The notes under the pieces are model-generated. The model ran no database searches and had not been told where the DNA came from. It was given only the letters and a program-made list of their open reading frames with translations. The position numbers and the translations under genes are program-made. This document shows, piece by piece, positions 9,637-19,895 of a stretch of DNA of 64,000 nt; position 1 is the first letter of the stretch, and every line of letters starts with the position of its first letter. The DNA comes from Ruminococcus flavefaciens ND2009 (lineage in GTDB: Bacteria; Bacillota; Clostridia; Oscillospirales; Ruminococcaceae), in contig NZ_KK211347.1 of the NCBI RefSeq assembly GCF_000621785.1, positions 1-64,000 of the forward strand, in the 5' to 3' direction.

Positions 9637-12600
9637 ATGAATTCAAAAAGAAAAGCAGGCAGGAGGATACTTAGCGTTTCTCTGAGCCTTGCGATCCTTG
9701 CCAATTTCTGCAATGTGCTCCCTTTAGACACTTTTGCGGAGGATGATAACGAAACAATAGTACAGGAAGAGTTTAGCCTGAACGGACACAGATATCAGCT
9801 CATTGACATATCAAAGAGCTGGTCAGGCGCCGAGAAGTATTGTGAAGACCTTGGAGGTCATCTGGTAACTATTACATCGGAAGAAGAACAGCAGTTCATT
9901 ATCAGTGAGTTATTTCCTCACGGTACTAAAAAAACATATTTTATCGGCCTTTCAAGAGATTCTTATGCCAACGACTGGAACTGGGTAACAGGTGAGGATT
10001 ATGTTTATTCCAATTGGGACATTGGTGAACCAAACAGTACTGATGAAAACTATGTACATATGTATAAAGCGTTCGGAAATATAGGAACATGGAATAACAC
10101 ATATGAAGAAACAAGTGGATATGGCGATTACTCTAATGAAAACTGCGGCTTTATCTGCGAGTGGGAGGAAGAGGAGTCTCCTATCACTGTTGAAAACAAG
10201 ATGAAGCATTATGCGCTGTACTCTGCAAGCGATACCGTTGATCTAGGACTTTACGTTAGTGGAAGCAGCATTAACGGTAATGTTTATACAGGCTCAACGC
10301 TTCAGTGCAGCGGCTCGAATTTTTCTCTGAACGGCCGCGCAGATGCTGTAGGAGAGGTCAGAATATACGGTTGGGATATGTATGTTGAAGAGAAAAATGA
10401 AAATGTGGAACCTGTCAGCATTATTGACTATGATAAGCTTCTGCATACCAGTGCACAGCCCTATGACTATTTCGCGGAGAGTACTGCCTATCTCGAAGAT
10501 AAAAATATCATCGACAAATCTGTAAAGGCTTCGGGGGATATTGTTATCAGCGGAACTTCTTTTGAAGGTGACTGCTACATAATCGCCGACGGTGATATCA
10601 CATATAATGTAGATACATTTGAGACCGACGGAAGAGTTTTCCTTTACTCAAGGAACGGAAACGTCATAATCAAGGGTACGAATATCGATCTGAACGGAGG
10701 AATATATGCTCCTCACGGTAAGGTCTCAATAAGCTCATATGAAACGGTTCTTAACGGATTTATATGGGCTGACAGCATTGCCTACAGTGGAAGCAAACTT
10801 ACTGTCAACGGAGATAATTTTGATCTGCTTGAACCAAGGCGTGTTGTCAAGACATATACAACTAACGATGATTTCTGTGAAGGAGAGTTCAGCGGACTTG
10901 GCATTTCTGTTTCGGACCAGTTAACACTTGATGCAAATGACGGAGAGGTTTCTGCCGCTGAGGATAAGGAATATGGCATTACCGAAAACGGAAACGGTGT
11001 AAAGGTGACCTATTCCGCTGATAAGAAATTTGTTTCAGGCATCGGAGATACTGTAAAAGTTAAATACAGTCTCAGCACTTACGGCGAAGCTTCTGCAGAT
11101 TCCGAGCCTGTTGACATTGTTATGGTCATCGGCAATTCAGGTAAAATGCAGGGAGAACGAATGGAGAAGTTCAAGGCTTCCTGCAAGAAGATTATCACAG
11201 GAATGAAGTCAGATGACCGCTGTGCCATAGTCTCCGGCTCGGATAGTTCGGCTGTTTTACAGACACTGACATCTGATAAGGAACTGCTTGTCAGCTCTGT
11301 TGACAGCTTTTCGGCCTCCGACGGAACAAGTAATTGTCTTGGGCTGGATAGTGCTCTTGACATATTTGAGGATCAGAGCGATGATGCTCACAAGAAATAC
11401 ATCATCCTGCTGTCAGACGGCGAATGCAGCGATGAGGAAATGGCACTGAATCTTGCAGCACAGGCAGATCAGAGAAATATCAGGATATTTACTCTGAACA
11501 CAGGCAGCAGCACACCTTTCATGCAGAAACTTGCTGTTAACAGTAATGGTGTCTTCAAAAATACTGCCAATGACGATGATATGATCAAGATAATGTCTTC
11601 GTTTGCCTCAGAGGTATTTGATACTGCATATAAGAAAACCGTATTCAGAACTACAGTAAGGGACGCAGCTTCTGTTGACATCTCAGCAATCAAGCCCGTT
11701 CCGTCTTCAGTAATGGAAAACGAAGACGGCAGTGTTTCACTGGAATGGAATGTTGGCAGACTGTCACAGGATGACAAGAAGGAGATAAGTATCCCTGTTA
11801 CGGTATCTTCCGATACAGACGGATCTGCGGATATTCTCGGAGATACTCTCTGTGTATACTATGACCGTAACGGGAAAGCCAATGTTGTATACGCCGATGA
11901 TGTGTCTGTTCCCGTAAGCAGATATAAGGAAAGCGGAAACTGGACTGCTGTTTTTGACAGTAAGCGTGTAAATGCAGACTGGAACAATATCAGCTGGAAC
12001 GGCAAAAGATACGGCGACGGAAATATCACGGTCTACGTTTCTGCCAGTGAAGACGGAAAGAATTTCTCCGAGCCTGTAAAGGTCATGAATGACCAGCCCT
12101 TCAGCGGTATCAGCGGACGTTATGCAAAGCTCAGCGTGGATATGACTGTTTCATCTGACGGAAATTCTCCAGAGCTCTATGATATCACTATTGCTTCTTC
12201 CGAGGCGGCTCATGAGGAAATGATAAACAGCGAGCCAGAAGCTGATATCATTTCAAAGGAAAGGACAACAGTCAATTCGCCTATGAGATTGAGAGCTTCT
12301 GTGTCAGACGACTGCATGGCTTCTGACATAACAGTTACATGGAGCTGTGATGATGAAAATGTAAGCTTCACTAATAATACCGGAGTATTTGCGTCAGTTA
12401 TCTGTTCTGTTAACGGAAGTTATGAAATAAACTGTATTGTCAGCGACGGTGAAAACACAGTACAGTGTGCAAAAACTATAGTGTGTGAGCCTGCAGACAG
12501 CTTTGAGGACATTGATCCCGATCAGCAGGCTGCTCCCGAGATAAGTGTTTCACTTCCGCAGTTTGCAGACAGAGGCGAAAGGGTAAACGGCAAAATAACC

Positions 12601-15600
12601 GAACTCAACGGCGCAGATATAGCGTGGTATTCTGTTATATTCAATGACAGCTGTGCAGCTGATCCTGCGGATGACGGCAGCTTTACGCTTACAATGCCTG
12701 ACGATGACGGCGTATATGAGATCGTTGTAAGAGCATATGACTGGTCGGGAAGATCGGATGTAAAAACTTTAAGTATCACAGTTGACGGTGAGGCAGCAGC
12801 CGTAAATATTATGCCTTCTGTTGATGAGGCGGCTGTTGACGAACAGGCATACTTCATTGTATCTGTAGCAGGTGCCGAGAAGATAAGTGAACTCAGCTAT
12901 ACTCTGAACGGTGAACCTGTTACTGTTCCTGATGACGGTATCTTACCGATAGATACATCTGCTGAAAAGGAATATGTTCTTGCAGCTGAAGGTATCACCG
13001 TAAACGGTAAAAAGCTCAATGTCTCCGCAAAGATAAGAGTTGTTGAAGCAGATAATGAAAAGCCCGTTGTTTCCATAAGCTTTGACAAGGAAAAATATAT
13101 CGAAGGTGATACTGCGGTAATTACTGTATCAGCAGCGGATAATATCGGAGTTGAGCAGCTGACCGTACTCCTAAATGGAATAGAGATACAGCCCGACAGC
13201 AGCGGAAAATACACGGTCAGTGATCTGAAATGGGGCGAGTACATCGTTACAGCCAATGCCTATGATGAGGCAGGAAATAAGGGTACCGCTTCAGAAAAGT
13301 TTATAGCAAAGGATATTATGTCACCTGCTGTTGTTCTGGAGATCGAGAAAAAAGTAGTATATGTCGGCTCGGATGATCTTATTAAAGTTACTGCGACCGA
13401 TAACAGCGGTCAGGTTTCGATAGTCCTTACCATCAACGGAAAAGAGGTGCCTCTTTCTGAGGATGGTACCTTCGTATTCACCCCCGAATCGGCAGGTACC
13501 TATGATGTAAAGGCTTTAGCTACCGATCCTTCGGGAAATCCTCGCGATGCAGCACTGACGATCACGGCGATAGAGCCTGATACGATCGATCCTGTTGTGA
13601 AAATAATCCCCGATAAGGATACTTACTTTGAAAATGATGATATCAGCTTTACTGTGGAGGCTACAGACAACATCGGTGTTGTTAAGACAGAGGTTTCGAT
13701 CGACGGCAAAGATGTCACTCTTTCCGAGAACAACACATACACTATAAAAAATGCCGAACTCAGGACCTATGTGATCATTGCGAGAGCATATGATGAGGCA
13801 GGAAACAATGATGGAGTTATCTTCACAGTAAACATCAATCCTGAACTCGCACCTTCAATTGCCATCGCATTTGACAAGGATGGATATAAAGAGGGAGACT
13901 CCCTGAGGGGACTTTTGACTGTGCAGGGGCAGACTGAGATAGTCACTGTTACTGCAACAGTAAACGATAGACCTCTTTCTGTCAATAATAATGAGTTTGA
14001 GCTTAACGATCTGAGGACAGGAGAGTATATATTTACATTTACAGCTGAGGATGCAAGAGGTCTGACTTCGACCACAAGCAGGATGATAGTTGTTTCTGAA
14101 AAAGAGCAGGATACAGATGAAAAGCTCTGTGCTGTCATCGACGGTCTCGTAAAGTATGGCGACAGTGCCGTATATAAAGTTGCGGCATCAGATGATATTG
14201 ATAAAACAACTATCAATGTAACACTTAACGGTAAGAAAATAACTCTGTCAGATGATCTCACTTATATTTTCCACGGTGACAAGCTGTTTGAAAACGAATT
14301 TGTTCTCACAGCCAAAACGACCGATGGAGAACTGCTGACTGTTCCGAATACCGTATTGGTATACGAAAAGGATAAGCCAACAGTAAATGTTTCGCTTAAC
14401 AAGGAAAACGGTATACAGGACGATGATGATGTTATCGTAACTATATCTGCTGAGGATATCTCGGGTATAAAAAGAATAATGACCGTTTTTGACGGAAATG
14501 AGATACCCGTTGATGAAAACGGGCAGGTATTTCTCGGTAAGCTTGACATGGATCCGCATACTCTGGTAATAAGGGTTTGGGACAACTTTGATAATCTTCG
14601 CACCTATATACTCAGCTTCTATGTCGTTGAGAACGGCGGCTCAGGAGGAAGCTCCATATCGGTCGGCGGAGGTGATGATATTGATCCGGATGAGCTTACA
14701 GCTCAGATCATATCTCCTGTTGAGAATGATAAGGTTTCGTGTCCTACATTTGTGATAGGAAGTGCAGGCGGTACTGAATTTAGTAAATACATACTTGATT
14801 ATCAGCCGGCAGAAGGCGGTGCCTATACTATTATCAAGGAAAGCTCCTCAAAGGTAAACGTCCATTCTCTTGGCGAATTCGATACAACTATGCTAAGAAA
14901 CGGAATATACAAACTCAGATTGAGGGTGTATGGTTCCGATGACAGAGTAGTAAAGGCGGAGACCTTTGTTTCTGTAGAAGGTCAGATGAAGATAGGCAAC
15001 TTCTCACTGAGTTTTGAGGATATGAATGTCCGCACAAGCGGTATCCCACTCTCGCTTATCCGAACCTATGACAGCCGTGACAGAAATATTAGCGGAGATT
15101 TCGGATATGGCTGGGATCAGTCTGCAAAGAATATAACCATCAATACCAATGGTCCGCTGTATATTGGCTGGCAGAAGACCGGCATGACAGGCGATCAGGG
15201 AGTTCAGGCTCTGAGAGAGCATATCATAACCGTTAACTGGGATAATGGAAGAACAGAAAAGTTCCGAATGACAGCCGAGATAAGAAAGGACGGATTCGGA
15301 AAGCATATTACTCCTGTATTCGAAGCTTTAGGCGGAGCAACATCAAAGCTTACCACACCTGACGCAGACGGCTACTGGACCTGTCAGGACAATATGATCT
15401 ATAACGAAGACAAGGCTGTGGAATTTGATCCTTCCGACTGGATAATTACCGCTGCTGACGGAGTAAAATATGAGATCAATAAAACTAACGGAGTTCGCTC
15501 CATCACCGATAATTATGGTAACAGCGTAACATTTGATGAGAACGGCATAAGCGGTTCAAACAGCGCACTGACTATCGAGCGTGACAGTGCCGGACGCATA

Positions 15601-18600
15601 ACAAGCGTAAGGTCATCTGATGAAAAGACAGTTTCTTATGAGTATGACAAAAATGGCGATCTTGTAAAGGCAACAGACATTTCAGGAAATGTAACTTCAT
15701 TCGAGTATGATGATCATTATCTTACAGCTGTTATCAATTCTGATAATGTGGTCGTTTCGAGAAACATCTACGATGATAACGGAAGGCTTATCAAAACTAT
15801 AGATGCTAATAACAATGTTATCATCTACGATCATGATATTGAAGGACGAGAGGAAACTGTCACCGACAGAAACGGTGGAGTTACCAGATATGTTTATGAC
15901 AAGAACGGTAATATCCTTTCGCAGACAGACCCAATGGGCAACACTGTAAAAAACACTTATGATATTAACGGATATCTGAAATCAAAAACCGACGCAATGG
16001 GCAATGTGACAAGCTATGTCTATGATAAAACAGGCAATCTTTGCCAGTTAACAGATGCCGAAGGAAATACTGTAACAAACGAGTATGATACCAGAGGAGC
16101 TGTAACATCAATAAATGCAATGGGCATAGATATCATAAAGGTCAATTATGATGATAAGGGCAACACTACCTCAACAGAAGATGCGATTGGAAATGTCATC
16201 AGCTATTCTTACGACAGCAAGGGTGAACTTACATCTGTTACAGATGAGATCGGCACCTATATGATCATAAGCTATGACAGCAACGGCAATGCAAAAACAG
16301 TAACAGACGGTGCAAATCATACAGCTGAGTTTGAATATGACAGCAGCGGCAACTGTATTTCAAAAACTCTGAAGTATACTTCAGATGGTGCTCAAAAAAC
16401 AGTGACCGAGCATTATGTGTATGATGAAAACAACAACCTTGTACAGATAATCGACAGCAGCGGAAACATCACTTCCACCGAATACAACAGCATGGGCAAG
16501 GTGGCTCTTGCTACAGATGAAAAGGGAAGACGGACATCATATGAGTATGATAATCTTGGAAATCTTACAGAGATCATTTATGCTGACGGAACCTCTGAAT
16601 CATTCACATATGATAAGGAGGGAAACAACCTGACTGCAACTGACAGGCTTGGAAGAACTGTTACAATGGAGTATGATAATGTCGGAAATCTTCTTTCCAA
16701 GACCTATCCGAACGGTGCGGCTGTAACATATACCTACAATAAGAATTATGAACTGATATCAACTGTCAGCGCCAGCGGCGGCGAGACAAAGTATGAGTAT
16801 GACAGGATAGGAAGAAACACTGCTATAGTTGATGCACTTAATAATCGTACAGAATTTACTTATAACAGTCATTCACAGCTTGAGAGCATGACTGATGCAA
16901 AGGGAAATACATATATCTATACTTATGATGACAATGGTAACAGGATATCTACAGAATTTCCCGATCATTCGACAGTATTGACATCATATGATGCAAGAGG
17001 CCGCGTGACGTCCAGAACAGATCAGCACGGCTATACCACCGCCTATACATACGACGGTGCAGACCGTCTTACAGGTGTAACAGATGCTCTCGGCAATACC
17101 ACGAGCTACACCTATGATGAGGTCGGCAATCTTATCAGGGTAACAGATGCAAATGATCATTCAACAAGCTACACCTACGATGAACTCGGAAGAGTCATCA
17201 GGACCACAAATGCTCTCGGCAAGACAGCAGAGGCAACCTATGATATATGCGGTAATATCCTTACATCTACCGACTTCGGCGGAAAACTCACAACTTATTC
17301 ATACGATGAGTATGACAGACTTATCTCAAAGGAGACCGCTGACGGAACAGTTTCATTCACTTATACCGCTGACGGAAAGCTTGCAGCAGTAACAGACGGA
17401 AGCGGCACAACACGCTACACCTACGATGAAATGGACGGCCTCAGCAAGGTGGAATATCCCGACGGAAACTATGTATCGTATAACTATGACGGTGCAGGCA
17501 GACTTTCAAGCATAAACACTGCACTGGGCTCCACCTCATATGAATACGATAAGCTTGACAGGCTTGTCAGGGTCGTAGACAGGAACGGTTATGCAACTCT
17601 TTACGAGTATGATGAAAATGGCAACAGGTCAACAGTAAAATATGCCAATGGAATTGTAGTAACCTACAATTATGACGAGCTCAACCGACTTATCTGTGAA
17701 AAAGCACTTGACAAACAGGGCGGACTTGTGGCACAATATGAGTATACCCTCGGTGCTGCAGGTGAGCGGCTCAAGGCTGAGGAAACTGACAGGACAGTCG
17801 AGTACACCTACGACAAGCTTTACCGCCTGACAGGCGAAAAGATAACAGCAGGCGTCGAGACTGACGAATACACCTACGCATACGACAGCGTAAGCAACCG
17901 TATCACAAAGATCAGAAACAGCGCAGAGACCACATATACCTACAATGCGCTCAACCAGCTCACTTCCGAAAACGGCACTTCATATCAGTATGATGACGCA
18001 GGAAATCTTATTTCGGTAACATCTGATTCAAAGTCTGTTCTGTATGCATACAATGCAGAGAACAATATGATCCGTGCAACAGTTCAGGAGGGCAACAGCG
18101 TTTCCGTAGAGGAATATGAGTATGACTATGCCGGAAACAGAACGGTAAAGAAGTCTGAGAATGACTATACCTACTATCTGAATGATGTAAGCGGAAGTCT
18201 TACGCAGGTCCTTGCAGAGCTTGATGCAGACGGCAATGAGAAGTGCTGGTATACCATAGGTGCAGACCTTATCTCGCAGGAGAGAAACGGCGCAGTATCC
18301 ACATATCTCTATGACGGACACGGTTCTGTAAGAGGACTTTCCGATGAAACGGGAGCAGTTACAGACACCTACAACTACGACGCATGGGGCGAGCTTCTTG
18401 ATAAGACAGGCACCACCGAAAACAGCTATCTCTACTGCGGCGAGCAGCTTGACAGCGCAACAGGACTTTATTATCTCCGCGCGAGGTATATGAACCCGTC
18501 AACGGGTACATTCACCACCATGGACACCTATCAGGGAAGCATATTTGACCCGACATCACTTCACAAATATTTGTATGCGAATGCAAATCCTGTGATGAAT

Positions 18601-19263
18601 AGTGATCCGAGCGGATATGCAACTTTAACAGGTACACAGGTGGCAGTACTTGGAGCAACGTTTATTGCGGCAGCAATTGCTTCCAATAGTACATGGGCAA
18701 TGAACGTGTATAAAAACATCAGAAGTTCATTTGCTGCTAATAGTTATTTTGTACCAAAGTATATCTTCCAAATAGATGATGTATTTGTCACGCATATCGC
18801 AAGTGGTATTTTGACATCTGCGGATGCAAATGACGAAGTAAGTTCTGAGATAACATCAGGTACTGGTGCTGCTTCGCCTGATCCGAAAAATAACAAAAAT
18901 AAGAAGAATAAGAATGGTGATAGTTCTAAGTCTAATGAAAAGCAAGAACATAATGCAAAAGGTGAAGAAAAAACAAATTCGCAACAAAGGAATAAATGGA
19001 TAAAGCATGACGTTTATAATAAAGTACGTAATAGATTTGGAAAAGAAGGTGTTGATAAATTTATAAGGGCAATGAAAAAAGGAATTGTTGGACCTGAAAA
19101 TGAACAAGGCATAAAATATATACCAAATGGTGTTGAGGTTGGAGGGACAAAGTATTATTATGAAATAAAAGTATTGCGTAAATTTGGTGATTGGCGTATT
19201 TTTGGAAACTTAGATTCCGTTGGAAATATTATTTTTGAAATATTTGCTAAAGGAATTCATTAA
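9637..19263 (+). CDS. Giant secreted Rhs/YD-repeat polymorphic toxin with lectin, VWA and Ig-like domains
   Basis: 3,208 residues. The frame is open from 9499, but the start at 9637 is preferred: it follows AAGGAG (9624-9629) and opens a signal peptide (MNSKRKAGRRILSVSLSLA, cleavage near TFAE). Domains in order: C-type lectin fold ~46-177 (GHLVTITSEEEQQF, CGFICEWE); a beta-rich segment ~190-400; a von Willebrand A domain ~490-665 whose metal motif is degenerate (IGNSGKM instead of DxSxS); repeated Ig-like domains ~870-1665; an Rhs N-terminal-type segment ~1780-1900; about 40 YD repeats ~1990-2890; an Rhs core ending DPSGY near 2995. After the core comes a hydrophobic stretch, a Lys/Asn-rich linker and an ~85-residue C-terminal domain (IKYIPNGVEVGG, FGDWRIFGNL). 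This last domain looks like a small RelE/BECR-type ribonuclease toxin (tentative). The YD shell presumably encloses the toxin. Its immunity gene follows 12 bases later. Confidence 0.92.
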   Translation: MNSKRKAGRRILSVSLSLAILANFCNVLPLDTFAEDDNETIVQEEFSLNGHRYQLIDISKSWSGAEKYCEDLGGHLVTITSEEEQQFIISELFPHGTKKTYFIGLSRDSYANDWNWVTGEDYVYSNWDIGEPNSTDENYVHMYKAFGNIGTWNNTYEETSGYGDYSNENCGFICEWEEEESPITVENKMKHYALYSASDTVDLGLYVSGSSINGNVYTGSTLQCSGSNFSLNGRADAVGEVRIYGWDMYVEEKNENVEPVSIIDYDKLLHTSAQPYDYFAESTAYLEDKNIIDKSVKASGDIVISGTSFEGDCYIIADGDITYNVDTFETDGRVFLYSRNGNVIIKGTNIDLNGGIYAPHGKVSISSYETVLNGFIWADSIAYSGSKLTVNGDNFDLLEPRRVVKTYTTNDDFCEGEFSGLGISVSDQLTLDANDGEVSAAEDKEYGITENGNGVKVTYSADKKFVSGIGDTVKVKYSLSTYGEASADSEPVDIVMVIGNSGKMQGERMEKFKASCKKIITGMKSDDRCAIVSGSDSSAVLQTLTSDKELLVSSVDSFSASDGTSNCLGLDSALDIFEDQSDDAHKKYIILLSDGECSDEEMALNLAAQADQRNIRIFTLNTGSSTPFMQKLAVNSNGVFKNTANDDDMIKIMSSFASEVFDTAYKKTVFRTTVRDAASVDISAIKPVPSSVMENEDGSVSLEWNVGRLSQDDKKEISIPVTVSSDTDGSADILGDTLCVYYDRNGKANVVYADDVSVPVSRYKESGNWTAVFDSKRVNADWNNISWNGKRYGDGNITVYVSASEDGKNFSEPVKVMNDQPFSGISGRYAKLSVDMTVSSDGNSPELYDITIASSEAAHEEMINSEPEADIISKERTTVNSPMRLRASVSDDCMASDITVTWSCDDENVSFTNNTGVFASVICSVNGSYEINCIVSDGENTVQCAKTIVCEPADSFEDIDPDQQAAPEISVSLPQFADRGERVNGKITELNGADIAWYSVIFNDSCAADPADDGSFTLTMPDDDGVYEIVVRAYDWSGRSDVKTLSITVDGEAAAVNIMPSVDEAAVDEQAYFIVSVAGAEKISELSYTLNGEPVTVPDDGILPIDTSAEKEYVLAAEGITVNGKKLNVSAKIRVVEADNEKPVVSISFDKEKYIEGDTAVITVSAADNIGVEQLTVLLNGIEIQPDSSGKYTVSDLKWGEYIVTANAYDEAGNKGTASEKFIAKDIMSPAVVLEIEKKVVYVGSDDLIKVTATDNSGQVSIVLTINGKEVPLSEDGTFVFTPESAGTYDVKALATDPSGNPRDAALTITAIEPDTIDPVVKIIPDKDTYFENDDISFTVEATDNIGVVKTEVSIDGKDVTLSENNTYTIKNAELRTYVIIARAYDEAGNNDGVIFTVNINPELAPSIAIAFDKDGYKEGDSLRGLLTVQGQTEIVTVTATVNDRPLSVNNNEFELNDLRTGEYIFTFTAEDARGLTSTTSRMIVVSEKEQDTDEKLCAVIDGLVKYGDSAVYKVAASDDIDKTTINVTLNGKKITLSDDLTYIFHGDKLFENEFVLTAKTTDGELLTVPNTVLVYEKDKPTVNVSLNKENGIQDDDDVIVTISAEDISGIKRIMTVFDGNEIPVDENGQVFLGKLDMDPHTLVIRVWDNFDNLRTYILSFYVVENGGSGGSSISVGGGDDIDPDELTAQIISPVENDKVSCPTFVIGSAGGTEFSKYILDYQPAEGGAYTIIKESSSKVNVHSLGEFDTTMLRNGIYKLRLRVYGSDDRVVKAETFVSVEGQMKIGNFSLSFEDMNVRTSGIPLSLIRTYDSRDRNISGDFGYGWDQSAKNITINTNGPLYIGWQKTGMTGDQGVQALREHIITVNWDNGRTEKFRMTAEIRKDGFGKHITPVFEALGGATSKLTTPDADGYWTCQDNMIYNEDKAVEFDPSDWIITAADGVKYEINKTNGVRSITDNYGNSVTFDENGISGSNSALTIERDSAGRITSVRSSDEKTVSYEYDKNGDLVKATDISGNVTSFEYDDHYLTAVINSDNVVVSRNIYDDNGRLIKTIDANNNVIIYDHDIEGREETVTDRNGGVTRYVYDKNGNILSQTDPMGNTVKNTYDINGYLKSKTDAMGNVTSYVYDKTGNLCQLTDAEGNTVTNEYDTRGAVTSINAMGIDIIKVNYDDKGNTTSTEDAIGNVISYSYDSKGELTSVTDEIGTYMIISYDSNGNAKTVTDGANHTAEFEYDSSGNCISKTLKYTSDGAQKTVTEHYVYDENNNLVQIIDSSGNITSTEYNSMGKVALATDEKGRRTSYEYDNLGNLTEIIYADGTSESFTYDKEGNNLTATDRLGRTVTMEYDNVGNLLSKTYPNGAAVTYTYNKNYELISTVSASGGETKYEYDRIGRNTAIVDALNNRTEFTYNSHSQLESMTDAKGNTYIYTYDDNGNRISTEFPDHSTVLTSYDARGRVTSRTDQHGYTTAYTYDGADRLTGVTDALGNTTSYTYDEVGNLIRVTDANDHSTSYTYDELGRVIRTTNALGKTAEATYDICGNILTSTDFGGKLTTYSYDEYDRLISKETADGTVSFTYTADGKLAAVTDGSGTTRYTYDEMDGLSKVEYPDGNYVSYNYDGAGRLSSINTALGSTSYEYDKLDRLVRVVDRNGYATLYEYDENGNRSTVKYANGIVVTYNYDELNRLICEKALDKQGGLVAQYEYTLGAAGERLKAEETDRTVEYTYDKLYRLTGEKITAGVETDEYTYAYDSVSNRITKIRNSAETTYTYNALNQLTSENGTSYQYDDAGNLISVTSDSKSVLYAYNAENNMIRATVQEGNSVSVEEYEYDYAGNRTVKKSENDYTYYLNDVSGSLTQVLAELDADGNEKCWYTIGADLISQERNGAVSTYLYDGHGSVRGLSDETGAVTDTYNYDAWGELLDKTGTTENSYLYCGEQLDSATGLYYLRARYMNPSTGTFTTMDTYQGSIFDPTSLHKYLYANANPVMNSDPSGYATLTGTQVAVLGATFIAAAIASNSTWAMNVYKNIRSSFAANSYFVPKYIFQIDDVFVTHIASGILTSADANDEVSSEITSGTGAASPDPKNNKNKKNKNGDSSKSNEKQEHNAKGEEKTNSQQRNKWIKHDVYNKVRNRFGKEGVDKFIRAMKKGIVGPENEQGIKYIPNGVEVGGTKYYYEIKVLRKFGDWRIFGNLDSVGNIIFEIFAKGIH
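18436..18614 (+). repeat. Rhs-tip homology block, copy 1 (inside the full-length gene)
   Basis: This segment encodes YCGEQLDSATGLYYLRARY through DPSG, the end of the Rhs core, and is the parent of four downstream partial copies. It carries the CCGACATCACTTCACAAATA variant, shared only with copy 5; copies 2-4 carry a different variant at the same place. The toxin domain changes directly after it. Confidence 0.9.
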
Positions 19264-19275
19264 GGAGAAATGTAA

Positions 19276-19608
19276 ATGAATCTTAAAGATCAGCTAACAA
19301 AAATAATATCTGACAATAATTTAATCAATACTTCTTTTGATTTATTCTGGAGTTGCTATAAAAAATGTCTGTTAGAATCTCCTGATGAAGCTAAAGAATA
19401 TGGATTGATTGATGAAAATTCTATAAATGCTGTTCTACATTCAATATCATATAAAATATTTAATGATGTAACTATTAGCGGAGAAAAATTAGAATACATA
19501 GTTATTCAAATTCAAATGTATGATACAAAAAAAAGCTATATAGGATATTATGATGCTTGTTTTAATACTGACGGAACAATTGCAGATGATTTCTTTATTT
19601 TTGAATGA
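19276..19608 (+). CDS. Putative immunity protein for the full-length Rhs toxin
   Basis: A 110-residue cytoplasmic-type protein (starts MNLKDQLTKIISDNN) without signal or membrane segment. It begins 12 bases after the Rhs stop with AAGGAG just ahead of the ATG, so it is translated from the same mRNA. I do not recognise the family. The function is inferred purely from position: in polymorphic toxin loci the gene immediately after the toxin tip encodes the cognate inhibitor, and the three complete orphan cassettes downstream have the same toxin-then-small-gene order. Base composition is clearly more AT-rich than the YD-repeat part of the toxin gene. Confidence 0.7.
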   Translation: MNLKDQLTKIISDNNLINTSFDLFWSCYKKCLLESPDEAKEYGLIDENSINAVLHSISYKIFNDVTISGEKLEYIVIQIQMYDTKKSYIGYYDACFNTDGTIADDFFIFE

Positions 19609-19652
19609 GGTTGAATAATATTTAAAAAATTAAGATGCGAGATATCTTATAA

Positions 19653-19679
19653 AGCGGACTCTCCCGAGTCCGCTTTTTT
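19653..19679 (+). terminator. Terminator after the first toxin-immunity pair
   Basis: AGCGGACTC and GAGTCCGCT form a 9-bp stem with a 4-base loop, followed by a T-run. The same hairpin recurs at 20930 and 22465 after other immunity genes. Confidence 0.85.
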
Positions 19680-19680
19680 C

Positions 19681-19709
19681 TTGACAAATGCCCCTGCCCA
19701 TGGCATAAT
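19681..19709 (+). promoter_or_regulatory. Promoter-like sequence before orphan cassette 2
   Basis: TTGACA, a 17-base spacer and CATAAT begin one base after the terminator T-run. The same block precedes orphan cassettes 3 and 4, so each orphan could be transcribed independently of the main gene. Confidence 0.7.
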
Positions 19710-19716
19710 ATAAATA

Positions 19717-19895
19717 TGCGGCGAGCAGCTTGACAGCGCAACGGGGCTTTATTATCTCCGCGCTCGCTATATGAACCCGTCAACGGGTACATTCACCACT
19801 ATGGATACCTATCAGGGAAGCATATTTGACCCCGTATCCCTGCATAAGTATTTGTATGCGAATGCAAACCCTGTGACTTATGTCGACCCGAGTGG
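19717..19895 (+). repeat. Rhs-tip homology block, copy 2
   Basis: Near-identical to 18436-18614, starting at TGCGGCGAGCAGCTTGAC and running to the DPSG codons. It carries the CCCGTATCCCTGCATAAGTA variant shared with copies 3 and 4. A stop codon two codons upstream in the Rhs frame means it is not the end of a longer gene. Confidence 0.9.
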
